A DNA stretch of 64,000 nt from Scleromitrula shiraiana. Lineage: Eukaryota > Ascomycota > Leotiomycetes > Helotiales > Sclerotiniaceae. Position numbers and translations under genes: made by a program. The notes under the pieces were generated by a model, which was not told the origin of the DNA, searched no databases, and was given only the letters and a program-made list of their open reading frames with translations. Positions 21,463 through 34,139 of the stretch are shown here, piece by piece. The stretch covers positions 1,116,001 to 1,180,000 of the forward strand of contig JABELC010000002.1 in NCBI GenBank assembly GCA_028455995.1, written 5' to 3'. Positions within the stretch are counted from its first letter, which is position 1; each line of letters opens with the position of its first letter.

Positions 21463-22868
21463 TGTTATTGATGTGATAGATAGGATCTTGTGGATGAAAA
21501 AGGAATATTATTAGTTGAGAAGAATTTGAAGTTGAAAGAATAATCGCGGAAATTTGCGACGTGTATGTTAATGTTCTTAAGCTATTAATTGACGCGAAAA
21601 TCAGCTAAATCCAAGAATATTGACTATGCGCAAAAGAGTATTGAGCTTTGAAGGAATAACATGTATACAAGTACTATTGCAATTTGCAATACCTAGTACT
21701 AACGACTATCTAGCGGCGGGAGCGGTTACTATGCGATGCAATGCGCGTATGTCGAACTTTTTGAGGAGGGAAGGAGCAAATTGAAATCGATCAATCACGA
21801 CTCAAGAGTAACTGTGAAGAATAAAAAGGGCACAAACAATTTCGCGCTTTGCAGGTAACTACTAGTACAACCCCCAATTAATTTTGACGAAGGAATAGAG
21901 GATTGAATGACAATAGTGAATTATCAAGGATCGTGATGGAGGGTGAAAAGATATGTAGGTGGTAGTGGTAATGGTAGTGGTAGTGGTAGTGGAGCGGCAA
22001 GATGTGTAGAAGTTTCTGCGATCCCTGAATTGGAAGATATTTGGGTTTGGGAAGATGTGGTGCGTGTGAGGTTCATTCGACTTATTCAACATAAGAGCCC
22101 TGGAGGCTATTTTGCGTTACTGGACTGGCAACCCCCCCCAACTCTTTAAATGATCATTCCATCCATCCAATCCATTCATTCACTACCACCATAAAATGCA
22201 TGGTGGGTTGGACAGAACTATCAATTCTTTGAAGTTGATGATGAAACCGAATTGGGGGTTGTAGTCTTATTATCTATTCAACTATACTTATATTGCTATT
22301 GCTATTGCTATTACTATTGCTATTATTACTTTCTATTGCACCAATTTCCTTCCTTTCGGTTTTGAAGGCTTGAATCCATATCAAACACCAAGAATCTCGA
22401 TTGAGTTCTTCGGGAGTGTCAAAGCTCAGGGCTTGCAGCGGCAGAGTGGGGATTAGCCCCCTTTTACTTTCAAGATTCACGTGATGAACATGTTGTTCAA
22501 AATTCACTTTGAAGCTTTCTTGTAATTTGATTATTTCTTGGTGTTCTCTCCTAAGTTTTATATTCTTTCGATATTCTTGTATTCCACCATTCATTGCCCT
22601 CATAATTCAAGTTTTCACTAAACAGATTTGACAGTCGGCAATCATTATCACGAGATATGTTGTAGGGATCGTACTATTTGTCCTCAAAAATCAGGTTGAT
22701 ATGCTCCACTAAGCTGCATCTCAATTGCCAACGCTGTATCAAAAGTGCGGCATCCACAAACCAAACTTAACAACTTTTAAATTCTATAAACAGACACCGA
22801 CCCCTTTCAGAACTTACTCTTCATCGATTCAACCTTTTCTCCTCATAACACATACAACAATAGCAAGT
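21463..22868. other. intergenic with two short tandem repeats and one doubtful ORF
   Basis: A (GGTAGT)n-like repeat lies at about 21958-21992 and a (TTGCTA)n repeat at about 22289-22330. A 109-codon frame on the minus strand (22274-22603) is listed separately. The last 150 bases before 22869 look like a fungal leader (CA- and CT-rich) for RDI1. Confidence 0.5.
22274..22603 (-). CDS. doubtful small ORF, 109 aa
   Basis: An uninterrupted frame starting MRAMNGGIQEYRKNIKL, with charged helical composition through residue 85 and then a (Asn-Ser)n tail encoded by the TTGCTA repeat. No domain is recognised and no intron is needed. It starts 265 bp from the divergent RDI1 start. The protein-like composition before the repeat is the only support. 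Confidence 0.3.
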   Translation of the reverse strand: MRAMNGGIQEYRKNIKLRREHQEIIKLQESFKVNFEQHVHHVNLESKRGLIPTLPLQALSFDTPEELNRDSWCLIWIQAFKTERKEIGAIESNNSNSNSNSNSNISIVE

Positions 22869-24286
22869 ATGGCGGACCACGCGAACGACGACTTAATCCC
22901 AGAGGCCACTGATGGATTCAAGGTGGGGGAGAAGAAGACCATGGATGAATACTCAAAAATGGGTATGTTTTAGACCGCTTTCATAGATGCTATTCCTCGC
23001 AGCGTTCAATTTGGGTTTCTTTCATATGTTTTTGAAGCTGCATCATTTCACTTCTATACAAGAGGGATATTACCTTTCATACAACAAGCTATACCCCTCC
23101 ACTAGTACCCCGCCATCTGCAATATTTTGCCAAGACCACAGATATGGGAAATTCACTATTCCCTTGAGCACCAATTTTGATAGAGGGAATCACATGCAAA
23201 AGTGTTGCATATGACCTCTAGTATATTTGTATACAACGATGTTGACCATAATATTGATGGAAGGGAGGAGTAGTCATTATCGACGTTCACTTGATTCGAT
23301 GACCAAGATGCGAGCTACTCGTCACCTGCTTGGCCTCTAATTACATCTTCAAAATATTTGAAGATTTGAGGTTCGAAAAGAGCTCACTGAAGAATATTAC
23401 ACCATAATATTCTTTATGGTTCATTTCGTATTATCTTCATCATGAGGAGCCCAGACTGAATAGACATCGAGTGAGAATATTCAGATCCCCAGTTTGGAGC
23501 ATTTGCATGATATCTATTACAAAAGGAGTCACACTTCGCAATATTTCTTTCTTGCTCTATCATAACTTTTTCTATGCCAAAAAAAAGAGCTTCTAGAATT
23601 ACTACCTATTTGTACATGAGTGAGGAAACCCACCAACTAAACTTGTCTTTATATAGACGCCGAAGATGAGTCTTTGCAACGATACAAGGAATCTCTTGGA
23701 CTCGGTGGAGGTGGGAAGGATTTGAGCGACCCAAACGATCCCCGTGACTGCATCATCCTAACCCTCGCCATGAACTCCGAAGGCCGCCCACCCGTTTCTC
23801 TTGAACTCACCGCCCCTGATGCTCTCCAAACCCTCAAGGACCACCCTTTCAAGATCAAGGAAGGTGCCACCTTCAACCTCACTGCCACCTTCAAGGTTCA
23901 GCACAACGTCTTGAGTGGTTTGCAATACGTTCAAATCATCAAGCGCAAGGGTATTAGAATCGATAAACTTCAAGAGATGATTGTAAGTTATTCCCCACCT
24001 CCTCTCTAGTGCCACCTTCACATACATATATTAACAACATACAGGGAAGCTACGCACCCAACACCGACAAAAACCCCATCCACACCAAACGATGTACGTC
24101 CCTCCACCACCAACCCCCTCACATCCCAAATACTAACCAAACTCTCCCTCGTCAGTCGCCGACGAAGATGCCCCCAGCGGAATGATGGCACGTGGCCACT
24201 ACACCGCCATCTCCACCTTCATCGACGACGACAAGAAGAAGCATCTAGAATTCGAATGGTCCTTCGATATCGCCAAGGACTGGTAG
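22869..24286 (+). CDS. RDI1: Rho GDP-dissociation inhibitor
   Basis: It extracts prenylated Rho/Cdc42 GTPases from membranes and keeps them GDP-bound in the cytosol. Exons are 22869-22962, 23657-23982, 24045-24093 and 24156-24286, giving 199 aa; yeast Rdi1 is 202. The N-terminal regulatory arm has EKKTMDEYSKM joined to DAEDESLQRYKESLGL. The immunoglobulin-like lipid-binding domain follows (KIKEGATFNLTATFKVQHNV, YVQIIKRKGIR) and ends with the family sequence HLEFEWSFDIAKDW. The first intron is 694 nt, about ten times the local norm, and splits the N-terminal arm. It has no convincing inner gene. Confidence 0.95.
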
Positions 24287-25019
24287 ATTTTCACAGGATG
24301 CACGAATATATGGATGGATAGATAGATAGATATCCATATCTACTTATTTGCTGTTGAGAATCTTTACATATAGCAATCTTTCACTCTCTTTTTTGCGCCT
24401 CGTTGCCTCTCGTATACTGCTTTGCTTTGCTTTGCTTGCTTGGTTGGTATAGTAGGAAGACTAAAAGTTACGTACGTACGGATGGATGGAAGAATGAACG
24501 ATGATGAGTTATGAAAATTTGGATCGATTGAGCGAGCGAGCTACTGAATAAATCCATATCATATCATATCATATCATATCATATCATATCATATCATATT
24601 GTTGTTATTATTTGGAATGCACTTCAATCCACACCTCCGATTTGCACGCACGCTTATACGTACATTCGATTCATGAATTCAAGACTCATTCATCCTCCTA
24701 CTCATTCCTCAATTGGTGGATGAACGATTTCGTGAGCTCATTACTGTTTGTTTATTTATTTATCTCTATCTTTTGGTTGAAGACGATGGACGATGCTAGT
24801 TATTACATAGTCTTTCATTCATTGCTCTCTCCTGGGTATCTCCTCGGATATCTATTAAGTATGTGTATGTGAATCTTTGTTGATTTACAAGAGGTGAACC
24901 TGGAGCTATCCTGGTGTTCAGTTCCCGAATATGGAGAATGAACACAAACATGAACCGATAATGTGTTGTGTTATCTACTGTTCAAATATCTTTTATTTGA
25001 CTTTTCTATATCCCTGCCT
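24287..25019. other. intergenic between convergent RDI1 and PPG1
   Basis: Non-coding 3' sequence for both genes, with a GATA/GGAT-like run near 24310 and the pentamer repeat listed separately. Confidence 0.55.
24555..24600. repeat. (ATATC)n pentanucleotide microsatellite
   Basis: About nine copies of CATAT/ATATC in a row in the 3' region of RDI1. Confidence 0.9.
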
Positions 25020-26198
25020 TTATAAAAAGTAATCCGGCAAGGTATTCCCATCTGCCGTTTTCTCCTGTCCCGCCTGCTGCATCTCCCCTTTATGTAAATC
25101 GTTTTCCGGCGCAGCGGCGAACGTATTAAAGAATCTCTCTCCAGTATCGCTAACCTCAAGCACACTTGCCATGTTTCCGCAACGATAACAGTAATTTGGC
25201 GCACTCCAAACGGTGCTCAGCCGATCGTCGTAAAGGACTTGATAACCTTCCTGGCAAAGTTGGTGGGCTCGTAAGATGTGTGACATTTTGTTTACTTCGA
25301 GGAACTTTTTGACCACTTGTGCTCCGAATGTGTAGCCGGCGCCACGGGGGGACAGAGAGAATTCGTCGCGGTCAGGATCGGGGTCTGACCAGACTAGATC
25401 TGCCATAGGGCCTTCGTGGGGAATTTCGCGGAATCTGTCTATAACTTTTATTTGATCTATGGAGTGGATGGAGGGAGAAAGACCTATAGAAGAGGAAAGT
25501 TAGAAAACCAATTCTCAAGTGAGAAGCTCCTCGTAGTCACGGGCAGGTAGCTTGTGAGGTGATTATCAAAACATACCTCCATGAACACAAAAGATCTGAT
25601 TATTTATAACAACACTCAGTGTAAGGAAGTCGAACATGTCTGTAAAATAATGCCATACATTGGCGTTCCCATATTTCCTCGAACATTCTGTATAAAACCC
25701 ATAAGATTGAGTTACTCCTCTTGATTCGTGGTTTCCTCGAATCAGATGAACGCGATGTGGGTATCGTAACTTAAGACAAACAAGAAGGGAAATCGTTTCG
25801 ACACTGAACATGCCTCTATCCACATAGTCACCTAAACAGTTAAACGTCAGCGCAGTAATGTGGCAATTTCTAGCGCAAGCGAGCCATACCCAGAAAAAGG
25901 TAATTTGTATCCGGACACCATCCCCCAATTTTGAATATCTCTATCAAGTCGAAGAACTGGCCATGGATATCTCCAACCACCGTGACGGGTGCTTGAACAT
26001 GTACCACATTACTCTCCTGCATCAACAGCTCTTTTGTTTTCGCGCATATTGCCTCAATAACCGATTCGGCGAGTAGGTTCTTTTTGTAGAGACTTTCTAT
26101 ACATTGGTCTAGATCGACAGAAGCTATAAAGTTGTATGAATAAGTATGGTAGTTAAGATATGAAGAAGGTAAGTGACCTTACACGGCAGACCGGGCAT
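25020..26198 (-). CDS. PPG1: PP2A-like serine/threonine phosphatase catalytic subunit
   Basis: A metallophosphatase. The family member called PPG1 is the catalytic subunit of the fungal STRIPAK complex, which controls cell fusion and fruiting. Exons are 26198-26183 (16 nt), 26123-25890, 25831-25577 and 25483-25020, giving 322 aa. Metal-site motifs are GDIHG (D56, H58), GDYVDRG (D84, D87) and RGNHE (N116, H117), followed by the SAPNYCYRCGN loop. It ends in DYFL, the PP2A tail whose leucine is carboxymethylated in the family. I prefer PPG1 over PP2A, Sit4 or Pph3 from the N-terminal wording (SVDLDQCIESLYKK) and VTQSYGFYTEC, both by recall. Confidence 0.88.
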
Positions 26199-27027
26199 AT
26201 TGTATAATGTTTAGGAGTTATCAACTCCGATATGCGGGAGACAAACCTTGGAAGCTTCGGATTGATATTGGAGAATTAATGACAGTTCATACGATTACAG
26301 TATGGGAATTTTTGTAAAATGGTATTTTTTGTCGAAGCAACATTGTCGCTTTAAAAGAGAAGTTCTTTTTTGTTTTTTAAATCATAACCAAACACATAGA
26401 ATGAATATCAAATTTTGGAGACTAGGAAAGTAAATGACCCTCCTTTGAGGTTATAATAAAAAGAAGTCTTGTTTATTATTTCGATATCCAGTAGTTTGTA
26501 GAGGAGGGGAAGTAACCTCACTGTTATGTATGTACTATGCGTACTATATACATAAATAATAATAAATAACCTTGGAATAATATTAATCTTTGGGTCTGTA
26601 TCTGTATGAAAATATTCTAGAATAGTAGAAATGGTCACCGTAGTTAGTAAAAATGTTTTCGTATTTGCCAATCGGTGTTAAGTATAGCCGATATCTAATC
26701 CCAGACAGATCTAAACCAAAGACGATATGATATGTATTATATGTATTATGTAATACACAAAATTTACATTTTCCTTCATAGTCCGATTAATAAATCTAAC
26801 AAACTTTACTGTATGAGAAGAGAGGGAGAGGTGCAGGTCTTTCATTCCTAATAGTATCTCAACATATAATGTACAAACCTTGGTTGTAGTTTGGTATCAA
26901 AATCCTAAAATCCTAAATCTGAACTACAAAACTACAACACTGGTATCCATTCGCCCATCATACATCATACATCATAAATCATAAATCATACATCAAAGAT
27001 CTTCACCAACTTGCAGGTTCTATCATA

Positions 27028-27041
27028 CAACAACAACAACA

Positions 27042-27087
<46 letters not shown>

Positions 27088-27103
27088 TTACTACTACTAC
27101 TAG
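27028..27103. repeat. (CAA)n followed by (ACT)n trinucleotide microsatellite
   Basis: Five CAA units run into about twenty ACT/CTA units with one or two interruptions. Confidence 0.9.
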
Positions 27104-27456
27104 ATACTTATTACTACCACTGCTTGAGTTACTTGCCCTTTTGGAACAAATACTACGTACATATTCATTCCTCCCTCTCATCATCATCTTCTTCTCCCTT
27201 CTTTTCTTATACCTCTCTCATACTCTCTCGCTCTCCTACCAGCCCGTAAAGGATAGGGAAATATCACAGAAAAAGAGTTTGTTTACATACAATTTATAAG
27301 GGCCTTTCTTAATAAGCATTGATTTTTCATCTCTTGAATCAAAAAGTCTTACAATTCTTACAATTCTTACAATCCATACAAGACATACAAGACAATTCAT
27401 TCATCAATTTTGATCACAATAGAAAAGATATCATATTTTGTTTTTGTTTTTGTTTT

Positions 27457-27500
27457 CCTTCTTCTTCTTCTTCTTCTTCTTCTTCTTTTTCTTTTTCTCT
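27457..27500. repeat. (CTT)n / T5C pyrimidine tract
   Basis: About ten CTT units flanked by TTTTTG and TTTTTC runs, some 520 bp upstream of the zinc-knuckle gene start. Confidence 0.85.
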
Positions 27501-28018
27501 TCTATCCTGCTTCTCCTCCAAATTCCATTCATTTAGCTCTTGCATGGGAGAAAAGGTGAATCGAACCTTGCGGGCCTAGCAAGGTACATTTCTCATTCGT
27601 ATTGAGTTCCGTACTCGAGCTCTGTACTGGGGTTGGAAAATAATAATTCGAATTAATTGGGAAGCTATATTTTTCCAACCTTAAAATAAGTTTCACAACT
27701 TCAATTCCCATTTCTTTACCCCAACAACCAACCACCTTGGAAATCTTTTCTCCTACCATCGAATCAGTCATACTTGCTCTTGAACATCATCGTAATCGCA
27801 ATCGCAATAGCAATAGCAATCGCAAAGACATTTAGGAGCATCACTGAGGAATCTGATTTTGACATTCTTGAATCGATTCAATATTTTTGCACGTGTCGCG
27901 TCGGAATATTTACTTGTCTATCTATTTGTTTCTCAGTTGGAGAATATTTTGGCGCAGTACGGGTTTATTCTATTTCGATGCTCTCGTTGTATCATTTTCT
28001 GCATTAGGAGGGTTAAAT

Positions 28019-30474
28019 ATGTCAGGGAACTGGTCTCAAGGTGGCCATTATACGGGCCATCAGAATTTCACCAATAATTACAACGCTGCTCCAAACTCAG
28101 CTCGAGGACGCCCTCCAATCTGTTATACCTGTAATCAGGAAGGCCATTTTGTTAAGGACTGTCCAAAGCAAACTTCCAATGCTCCAGTGTAAGTGCTTAG
28201 CAGTCTCTATCGAGATTTTGCGTTGAAGCTTAGGCTAATGATAAAAAGTGCTCCTCAAGTTCCTCAGGCAGTAAATGGCAATGGTTTTGGTGGAACAACC
28301 CAAACAAAACAATGGGCTAGTGGTCCTAACAATCAGTCAGGCTATAAATATGCACCTGCGCCTGTCCCTAAAAGTGCTCCAACCTCACAGTTTGCGGGAC
28401 CTGGTCAAAACAATCAATACAATGGATCACCCAACCCTGCGCCATATGTAGCACCAAATGCCTATCAGCAGTATCCTGCATCTGATCCGTCCCAGCAAAA
28501 TTATCAACAAGGTCCACCACAGGGATACTCTAATTACGCACAGAACCAGCAGTATGGACCACCGGCTCCCAATGGATCCTACCATAACCAATCACCCCAG
28601 CATCAATATAATGCGGCGCCACCCCAACAACATTACAATAATCAAGAATATCAAGCTCCATACAATCAGCAAGCTCCTTCTAATCCTTCCCAGCAGTATG
28701 GTCCTCCAACGTATCCAAAGTATGGACAACAATATCCTTCTCCAGTTCCACCAGTCCCTCCTTTTCAGCCGCCGACACCACAAGTTAATGGATATAATCA
28801 AAACTATAATAACCGTGGCCAATCAGCTTCATATCAAGGTCTACCGAATCAAAGCCCTCATACTCCACAATGGAATGGTTCACCTCAAACCCCAGTATCA
28901 TTTCAACCACAACCGCATCAACAACAGGGGAACCAACAATCAAACTCCGGCTTTAATCGTGAATTTAATAGGTCTCAATCATACCAATCGCAACGAGCAG
29001 GTTCCCAGCAGTCCCAAGGACGAGCAACCATGGATCACGCCCCAGAAACCCAAATGAATAATTCTTCTCAAACTTCAAAAGCCAATACAAATAATCCCTC
29101 AAATGGCCCCCAAACACAAACTACTTACCAAAGCTATCCTGCATCTACTACCGATGTATCAAGAACTTCTAGTCCGGCAACCACACCTTATGCTTCACCT
29201 TCGAGGAATAACATTTCTGAGTGGAGTGGTGAGCCAGATATTCCTAAGAAAGACTGTGATCGGTCCGAAGAAGAGAAGCAATTCAACTGGGATTTCAAAA
29301 ATATCTTTCATGAAGATACGGAGACCCATGAAACTGTTGCACTTGCACAACCATTAGCAAACAAATTTGATATGACACCTGTTCCACTCATTGATAAAAA
29401 GTCAACAGTCACCATTTCGCGGTATGCTAGAAGAGAAAATCTGAAAGAGTATATGCAGAGTGTCAGAAAGACCCTTCAATGGCCATATCTACAAGAAGAC
29501 CCTGCATTTTTTGATTCCAGCTTGGAGGGACCTTTGGTGCCTCTCAATGCGGTACACACTTGGATGGAATCTAGGCACGGCAGTGCACATGTACGCATCG
29601 AGAACCGTAAATCATCATCAGCCATAGTGTCACGAAAGCGCAAAGCTAGCGAAGACGATGAACAGGCTGATATTGATCAGCAATTGCAGTCGGAGGCTTC
29701 AAACTCCCAGAACAAGCGACAAAAGGTTGAAAATGATCTAGGTTCATTTCACCCTACTAGTAACGGAAAAAACCTTTCAACTCCTGTCGGTGATTTTGGT
29801 ACAACAGATGACATCTGGGCTCCTCAGCCGGGTGAGGCTGCTGATCCAACAGAGGCTTTACTTGCGGCTTTAGGTGTCTCAGGGGATCCGAAACCTGTTG
29901 AACCTGGCCCGCCTGTCATGATTCCAGCAGAACACTTTCAGCAGCCTGTTTATGATCACCCCTACAACCCTCAATACCAGAATCAGCCATTTAGGCAAGA
30001 TTCAGGCTATGCAAGTGCGCATGGATCTTACGGCCAACCACCAATGTTCAATGCACATATACCTATACCTCCACCTCCACCACCAGTTCAACAAGAACTA
30101 GTTCACGATCCATGGCCTGTCCACAATGTCTCCACAACTCCTCCTCCTCCAGATCATACAATACCTGATGACGATGACACGAATGGAAAGGAGGGCGACG
30201 AAGATAACCCTCAAGATGAATCTCCCCTGAGTCCTACTTCTATGGAAATTCTTGGAAAGTTGACAAAATCGCCCGTAAAGCCGGAAAAACCCCGCAAAAT
30301 TGTTCGAGTTATTAGTGGCAAGAACAGAAAAGAACCCCAACGTCAAGCTGATGATACTACACCAAGATTCAAAAGGTCACAACCAGTGGTGGATGAAGCT
30401 TACAGGTGAGTTGAATTTGTTTTTACTTTTAAAAGATGCTAATTTATGATCTCTTACTCAGTCGTCGCTGGTAA
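28019..30474 (+). CDS. CCHC zinc-knuckle protein with Q/N/P/Y-rich low-complexity region
   Basis: Probably an RNA- or single-strand-binding protein. Exons are 28019-28188, 28249-30405 and 30462-30474; the last exon adds only four residues ending RRW. The product is 779 aa. One CCHC knuckle lies at residues 35-48 (CYTCNQEGHFVKDC). Residues about 60-350 are a prion-like tract rich in Gln, Asn, Pro and Tyr. A more ordered charged part follows (about 370-480, with QFNWDFKNIFHED and YMQSVRKTLQWPYLQEDPAF). Then come a basic cluster (SRKRKASEDD), a proline run and a basic C-terminus. Fungal zinc-knuckle proteins with this outline are mostly uncharacterised. Nuclear or granule location is inferred from composition. 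Confidence 0.85.
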
Positions 30475-31133
30475 CTTCCACCATGAATTTTGGGAACGTA
30501 ATAAGTAGTATTGGGCAGGTAAACCGCATATAGTTTGCAGATGAGCCTTTCTGGATCTAATAAGCCTTCAAGTCGTTGGTTGTCTATTAAGGCTCATTTT
30601 CTTCATCCTCTGTAAAACTAAAACGTACTTGCATTCCGCGGTGTTGTTCGGCTTGTTTTCAGACGGAGTTATTGGCTTGATTTTTCAGTTATTGATCAAT
30701 TTTGTAAAGTTTATTACTTATTCCGCACGCATATGCATTGAATCAACCACCCGCATGAAATAACCTAGGAGATAGTTCTAGAGGGGGTACATATCAATCT
30801 GTCTAGCAGCTACGCTGTTAGTCGGATCTCTCTGTCAGATGTAGTAAGCTAGGGGGAGGAAACAGATAGTAATGCCGGGCTATATACAGGCTTTGGCTAA
30901 TAGTAATGCCAGAGGACTCTTTTTTGACCACCCTGGTTCTTAGATAATCGTTTTCATCAAATATCCTCCGTACGTACGTACGTTGCTGTGACAAGTCTCG
31001 ACATTTCATCATCATGAAGATTACATAAGTGCGATGCAATATCAAGTTGTGCCTCCTAGTTCAAGGCCAATGGAATGGATATTTGTATTGTGTTGTAGAG
31101 ATATAGGCGCAAGCTAGCCGCGCGCGACATTAC
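30475..31133. other. intergenic between convergent genes
   Basis: 659 bp of 3' sequence for the zinc-knuckle gene and APL6. A short (CGTA)n-like run lies at about 30969-30983. No gene seen. Confidence 0.55.
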
Positions 31134-33767
31134 TTATTTAACTAGTCTATCATGCTCTTTATCATCATCACTATCTTCCTCTTCCTCCTCGTCATCTTCT
31201 GATTCTTCTTCAGAGTCTTCTTCCTCTTCTTCAGATTCTTCCTCATCTTCTTCCTCACTTTCTTCTTCTTCCTCTTCGTCGTCCTCGGCCAACCAATCAT
31301 CAAGTGTCTTTTCCTTTCCACTTGCACCACCGCCAGCTCCAAAGCCGTTAGTCTTGGATGGTGAACCGCCTTTAAAATCTTTCACCGCACTATCTAGTAT
31401 CTGTCCAGCAGTCATAACCCTCTTCTCTTCATACTCGTTCTTGGCGGAATCCGGCTCTCTCAAGGAAGGATCCGGTTCCTTGCCTGCTTCCACCCACGCA
31501 GGTAGTGCCTCGTATCCTTTCAATCCATACATACCCCCCTCATCACCCACCACGAGACTCGCAGATCCGAGCGTGAAGTTAGTTCGACTCTCCGATGGAC
31601 TGGGCGTGTGTGGGATGGGTTTGGGGGCGAGAAGCATAAGGGATGCGAGTTGGGTGGAGGAGGGGATGGCGAGTAGAGATTTGTAGAGGCGAGTGCGGTC
31701 GCGGAGATCGTAAGATGTGTCGTACCGGGCAAGGAGGAGGATGTAATTCCAGAGAACCACGATAGGGTGGTCGGGTTCAGGTTCTGGGGGTGGAGAGAAT
31801 GAGGTTTGAGGAGGTGAGTTCATTGCGCCAAATCCTTCGTTTTCTTCTTCGATGCCGGCGTAATCGTGTGAGGGAGATGGCGGTGGTATAGATTTTATGG
31901 GTTCTGGTTCAGGGGTATTACGGTTAAGATGATGTAAATAAACCTTAGCTGCCAATAGAACAATCTGTAATTTTGCCGGTTCCGCTTCATCTGCGAAACC
32001 TTTAGCTAGAATACGAAGTACATCTGCTGCGATGTTATTCTCCCCATCGATCCCAGCGAATTCACCCACGAGCCATATGATTGTAGCTCGTGCTCGAGGA
32101 TTTGTGGCCGTGTCGAGATTCTTCGCTAGTCTGATGACGGTATGTGTATGTGATGCTGGATCTTGTTGTATTAGATGTCTGATAACGGTAAGTGATTCTG
32201 CGACTAGATTGCCATCCAAACTAGTGATTTGCTTCAACAGTAAACGTAAACATCTAGCTGCCGTTCTTGCATCACTCTGTGCACATCTTCCAATTGCCCT
32301 TACGGACTCTCTCACTAAATCTCGATCCGAACCACGGGAGAAATGTTCCAGTTCGTTGAGAATTAAACTCTTGAGGTAGGCATCGCATTGTGGGAATATT
32401 AGCGTGAGTAATTCTAATTTTAACTCCCATACTTGTGGAGGGTCGGTCGATCGAACGAGGAAATGCGATGCATATTTAACGAAAACTTTAGGTTGCGTCA
32501 AACATACGGAAACGATATTGTAGAGAGCAATGTGTTGGATGTCTTGCGGGCCGCGTAAAAGAGCGATCAAGGGGCCGATGGCATGGATAATGTAATCGGG
32601 AGTTCCGAGGGCAATGTAACAGCGTGTCACAGCTACTACGACACCGGAATTGCGTGACTGCAGAAGAGGTCTGATACTTTTGAGCAGGAGCTCGAGATCT
32701 GGGTCTAGAACCTGGATTAATTCGCCGGTTTCTTCACCTTCTTCCTCGGGTTCGGAATCGTAGAAACTTTGCGTTCCGTTGCTCTTTCTTAGACGTCGAG
32801 TGCGTTTCGGGAAGCATTTTCGTGAGTAGATGGTCATTAGGCGGAGTGTAGCCATTTGGCTCCATTCGTCCATGTCGACTAATTTCTTTACAAGTCCCCT
32901 GTAATGTGGATGGATGAGGTCCAAACGTTCCGGGCATATCTCCAAAAATGCTGTCACTGCTGCTCCTGCCACATAGTATTGTCGATCCCCAAGTAGAGTT
33001 GATAGATAATCTAATAGTTGGGGGAGTGTATTCGGGTCCAGTCTGTAACATTTTGGTATGGCTAAAGCTGCGGCTTTCCTAACATATGGACTCATATCGC
33101 CTAAACCTTTCTTGATGGCTAACGATACGATCTGGCTGATGACTGGCACACGAATACCAGACATGGTTTTGAGCGCGAGGGCTCGCACTTGTGGATTTCC
33201 ATCTGAGAGGGACTTTTGTATGGTGTTTATAGAGAGTAGTGCGAGGTCGGGTTCTTGTTCGGCGTGATTGAGTAGATAGATGTAGACTAACTTCTTGATT
33301 TCGATATTCGGGGATGCGACGTTCTTTACAACGGAAGAGAAAAATGTGAGGCATTGTTGAGAGCGGTACATCATCTGCGAGAGATATATATCAGGACATA
33401 TCCATTCATTCTATGCGAGCGTTCAAGACCGCCAGTAAAGGAAACTGCCAAATGTATAGGGAATGATATGCAAACATACAGAGATGACCTTCCTCAACCC
33501 CTCCAACACTTCTCGATCATGTCTACTATCCAGCAATTTCTTAATCTGCTGTGGTGGCGTTGTCTTCAAACTCGCCGCGCTCCTCGAGCTCCTAGCTGAT
33601 TGCGCGGCATCGAGGGTAAGTTCTCGAGCTATTATCTGAGTTAGCTGAAAATCGTTGTGCCACATCTTTGTGTATTTGAATATGAACTTTTCGCGTGGGG
33701 AGAAGGAAAATGCAAATGTTTTCGTACCACTTTCCAGCAAGCTGGATATTCTAGATATGGATTCCAT
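31134..33767 (-). CDS. APL6: AP-3 adaptor complex beta subunit
   Basis: The large beta subunit of AP-3 sorts cargo from the Golgi/endosome directly to the vacuole. Exons are 33767-33728, 33628-33480 and 33374-31134, giving 809 aa. Splicing joins MESISRISSLLES to ARELTLDAAQSARSS. The armadillo-like trunk runs to about residue 560, with landmarks QIKKLLDSRHDREVLEGLRK, KKLVYIYLLNHAEQEPDLAL, VRKAAALAIPKCY and SQMATLRLM. The C-terminal 60 residues are almost pure Glu, Asp and Ser (hinge-like), ending KEHDRLVK; a separate ear domain seems absent, as in other fungi. Confidence 0.93.
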
Positions 33768-34139
33768 AACATGGGCGAGTTGTGAAATTGCAAAGGAACA
33801 TGATCAATGGCAGGGCAGCAGGGAGCTTCTGGTGGGGTTACCATGTAAGCGATTGCCATTTATATATTTTGGTTCCGCATTCGACATCGCTTCATTTTGT
33901 AGTAAAGATAAAGACGACAAGAATCCAATTCGGATTGATTACTTTTCATCATTTTAAGATATCAATTTATGTGTTACAGCTGCAGTACTTGGTACTGTAT
34001 TTGATCATGAGTTTGTTATCTAGTACTAATCCTCTTAGCACTAATTCCAGCTCTCCCCAGAAGACACAATAATTGCAATCGTTTGGCGAAAACGAGATGA
34101 GATTGAACTGCAAAATTCAACCAAAGAATTGAGAACGAA
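33768..34139. other. short divergent intergenic region
   Basis: 372 bp between the starts of APL6 and the hypothetical gene at 34140. It probably holds both promoters. No motif stands out. Confidence 0.5.

Larger units (their letters stand above)
26199..28018. other. 1.8 kb intergenic with microsatellites; leader of the zinc-knuckle gene
   Basis: No supported gene. The right half holds repeats listed separately and T/C-rich tracts typical of strong fungal promoters (27430-27500). Short upstream open frames at 27319-27579 and 27859-28077 end before or out of frame with the ATG at 28019, so the mRNA may carry upstream ORFs if transcription begins early. Confidence 0.5.

Noticed and set aside
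22963..23656. C/D-box snoRNA inside the RDI1 intron
   Set aside because: GATGAC at about 23299 and CTGA strings at about 23388 and 23456 are present, but no proper RTGATGA box or terminal stem was found.
28458..29057. 199-codon overlapping ORF in the zinc-knuckle gene
   Set aside because: Alternate frame of the Q/N/P-rich coding region; His/Asn/Ile-rich composition is an artefact of CAA/CAT repeats.
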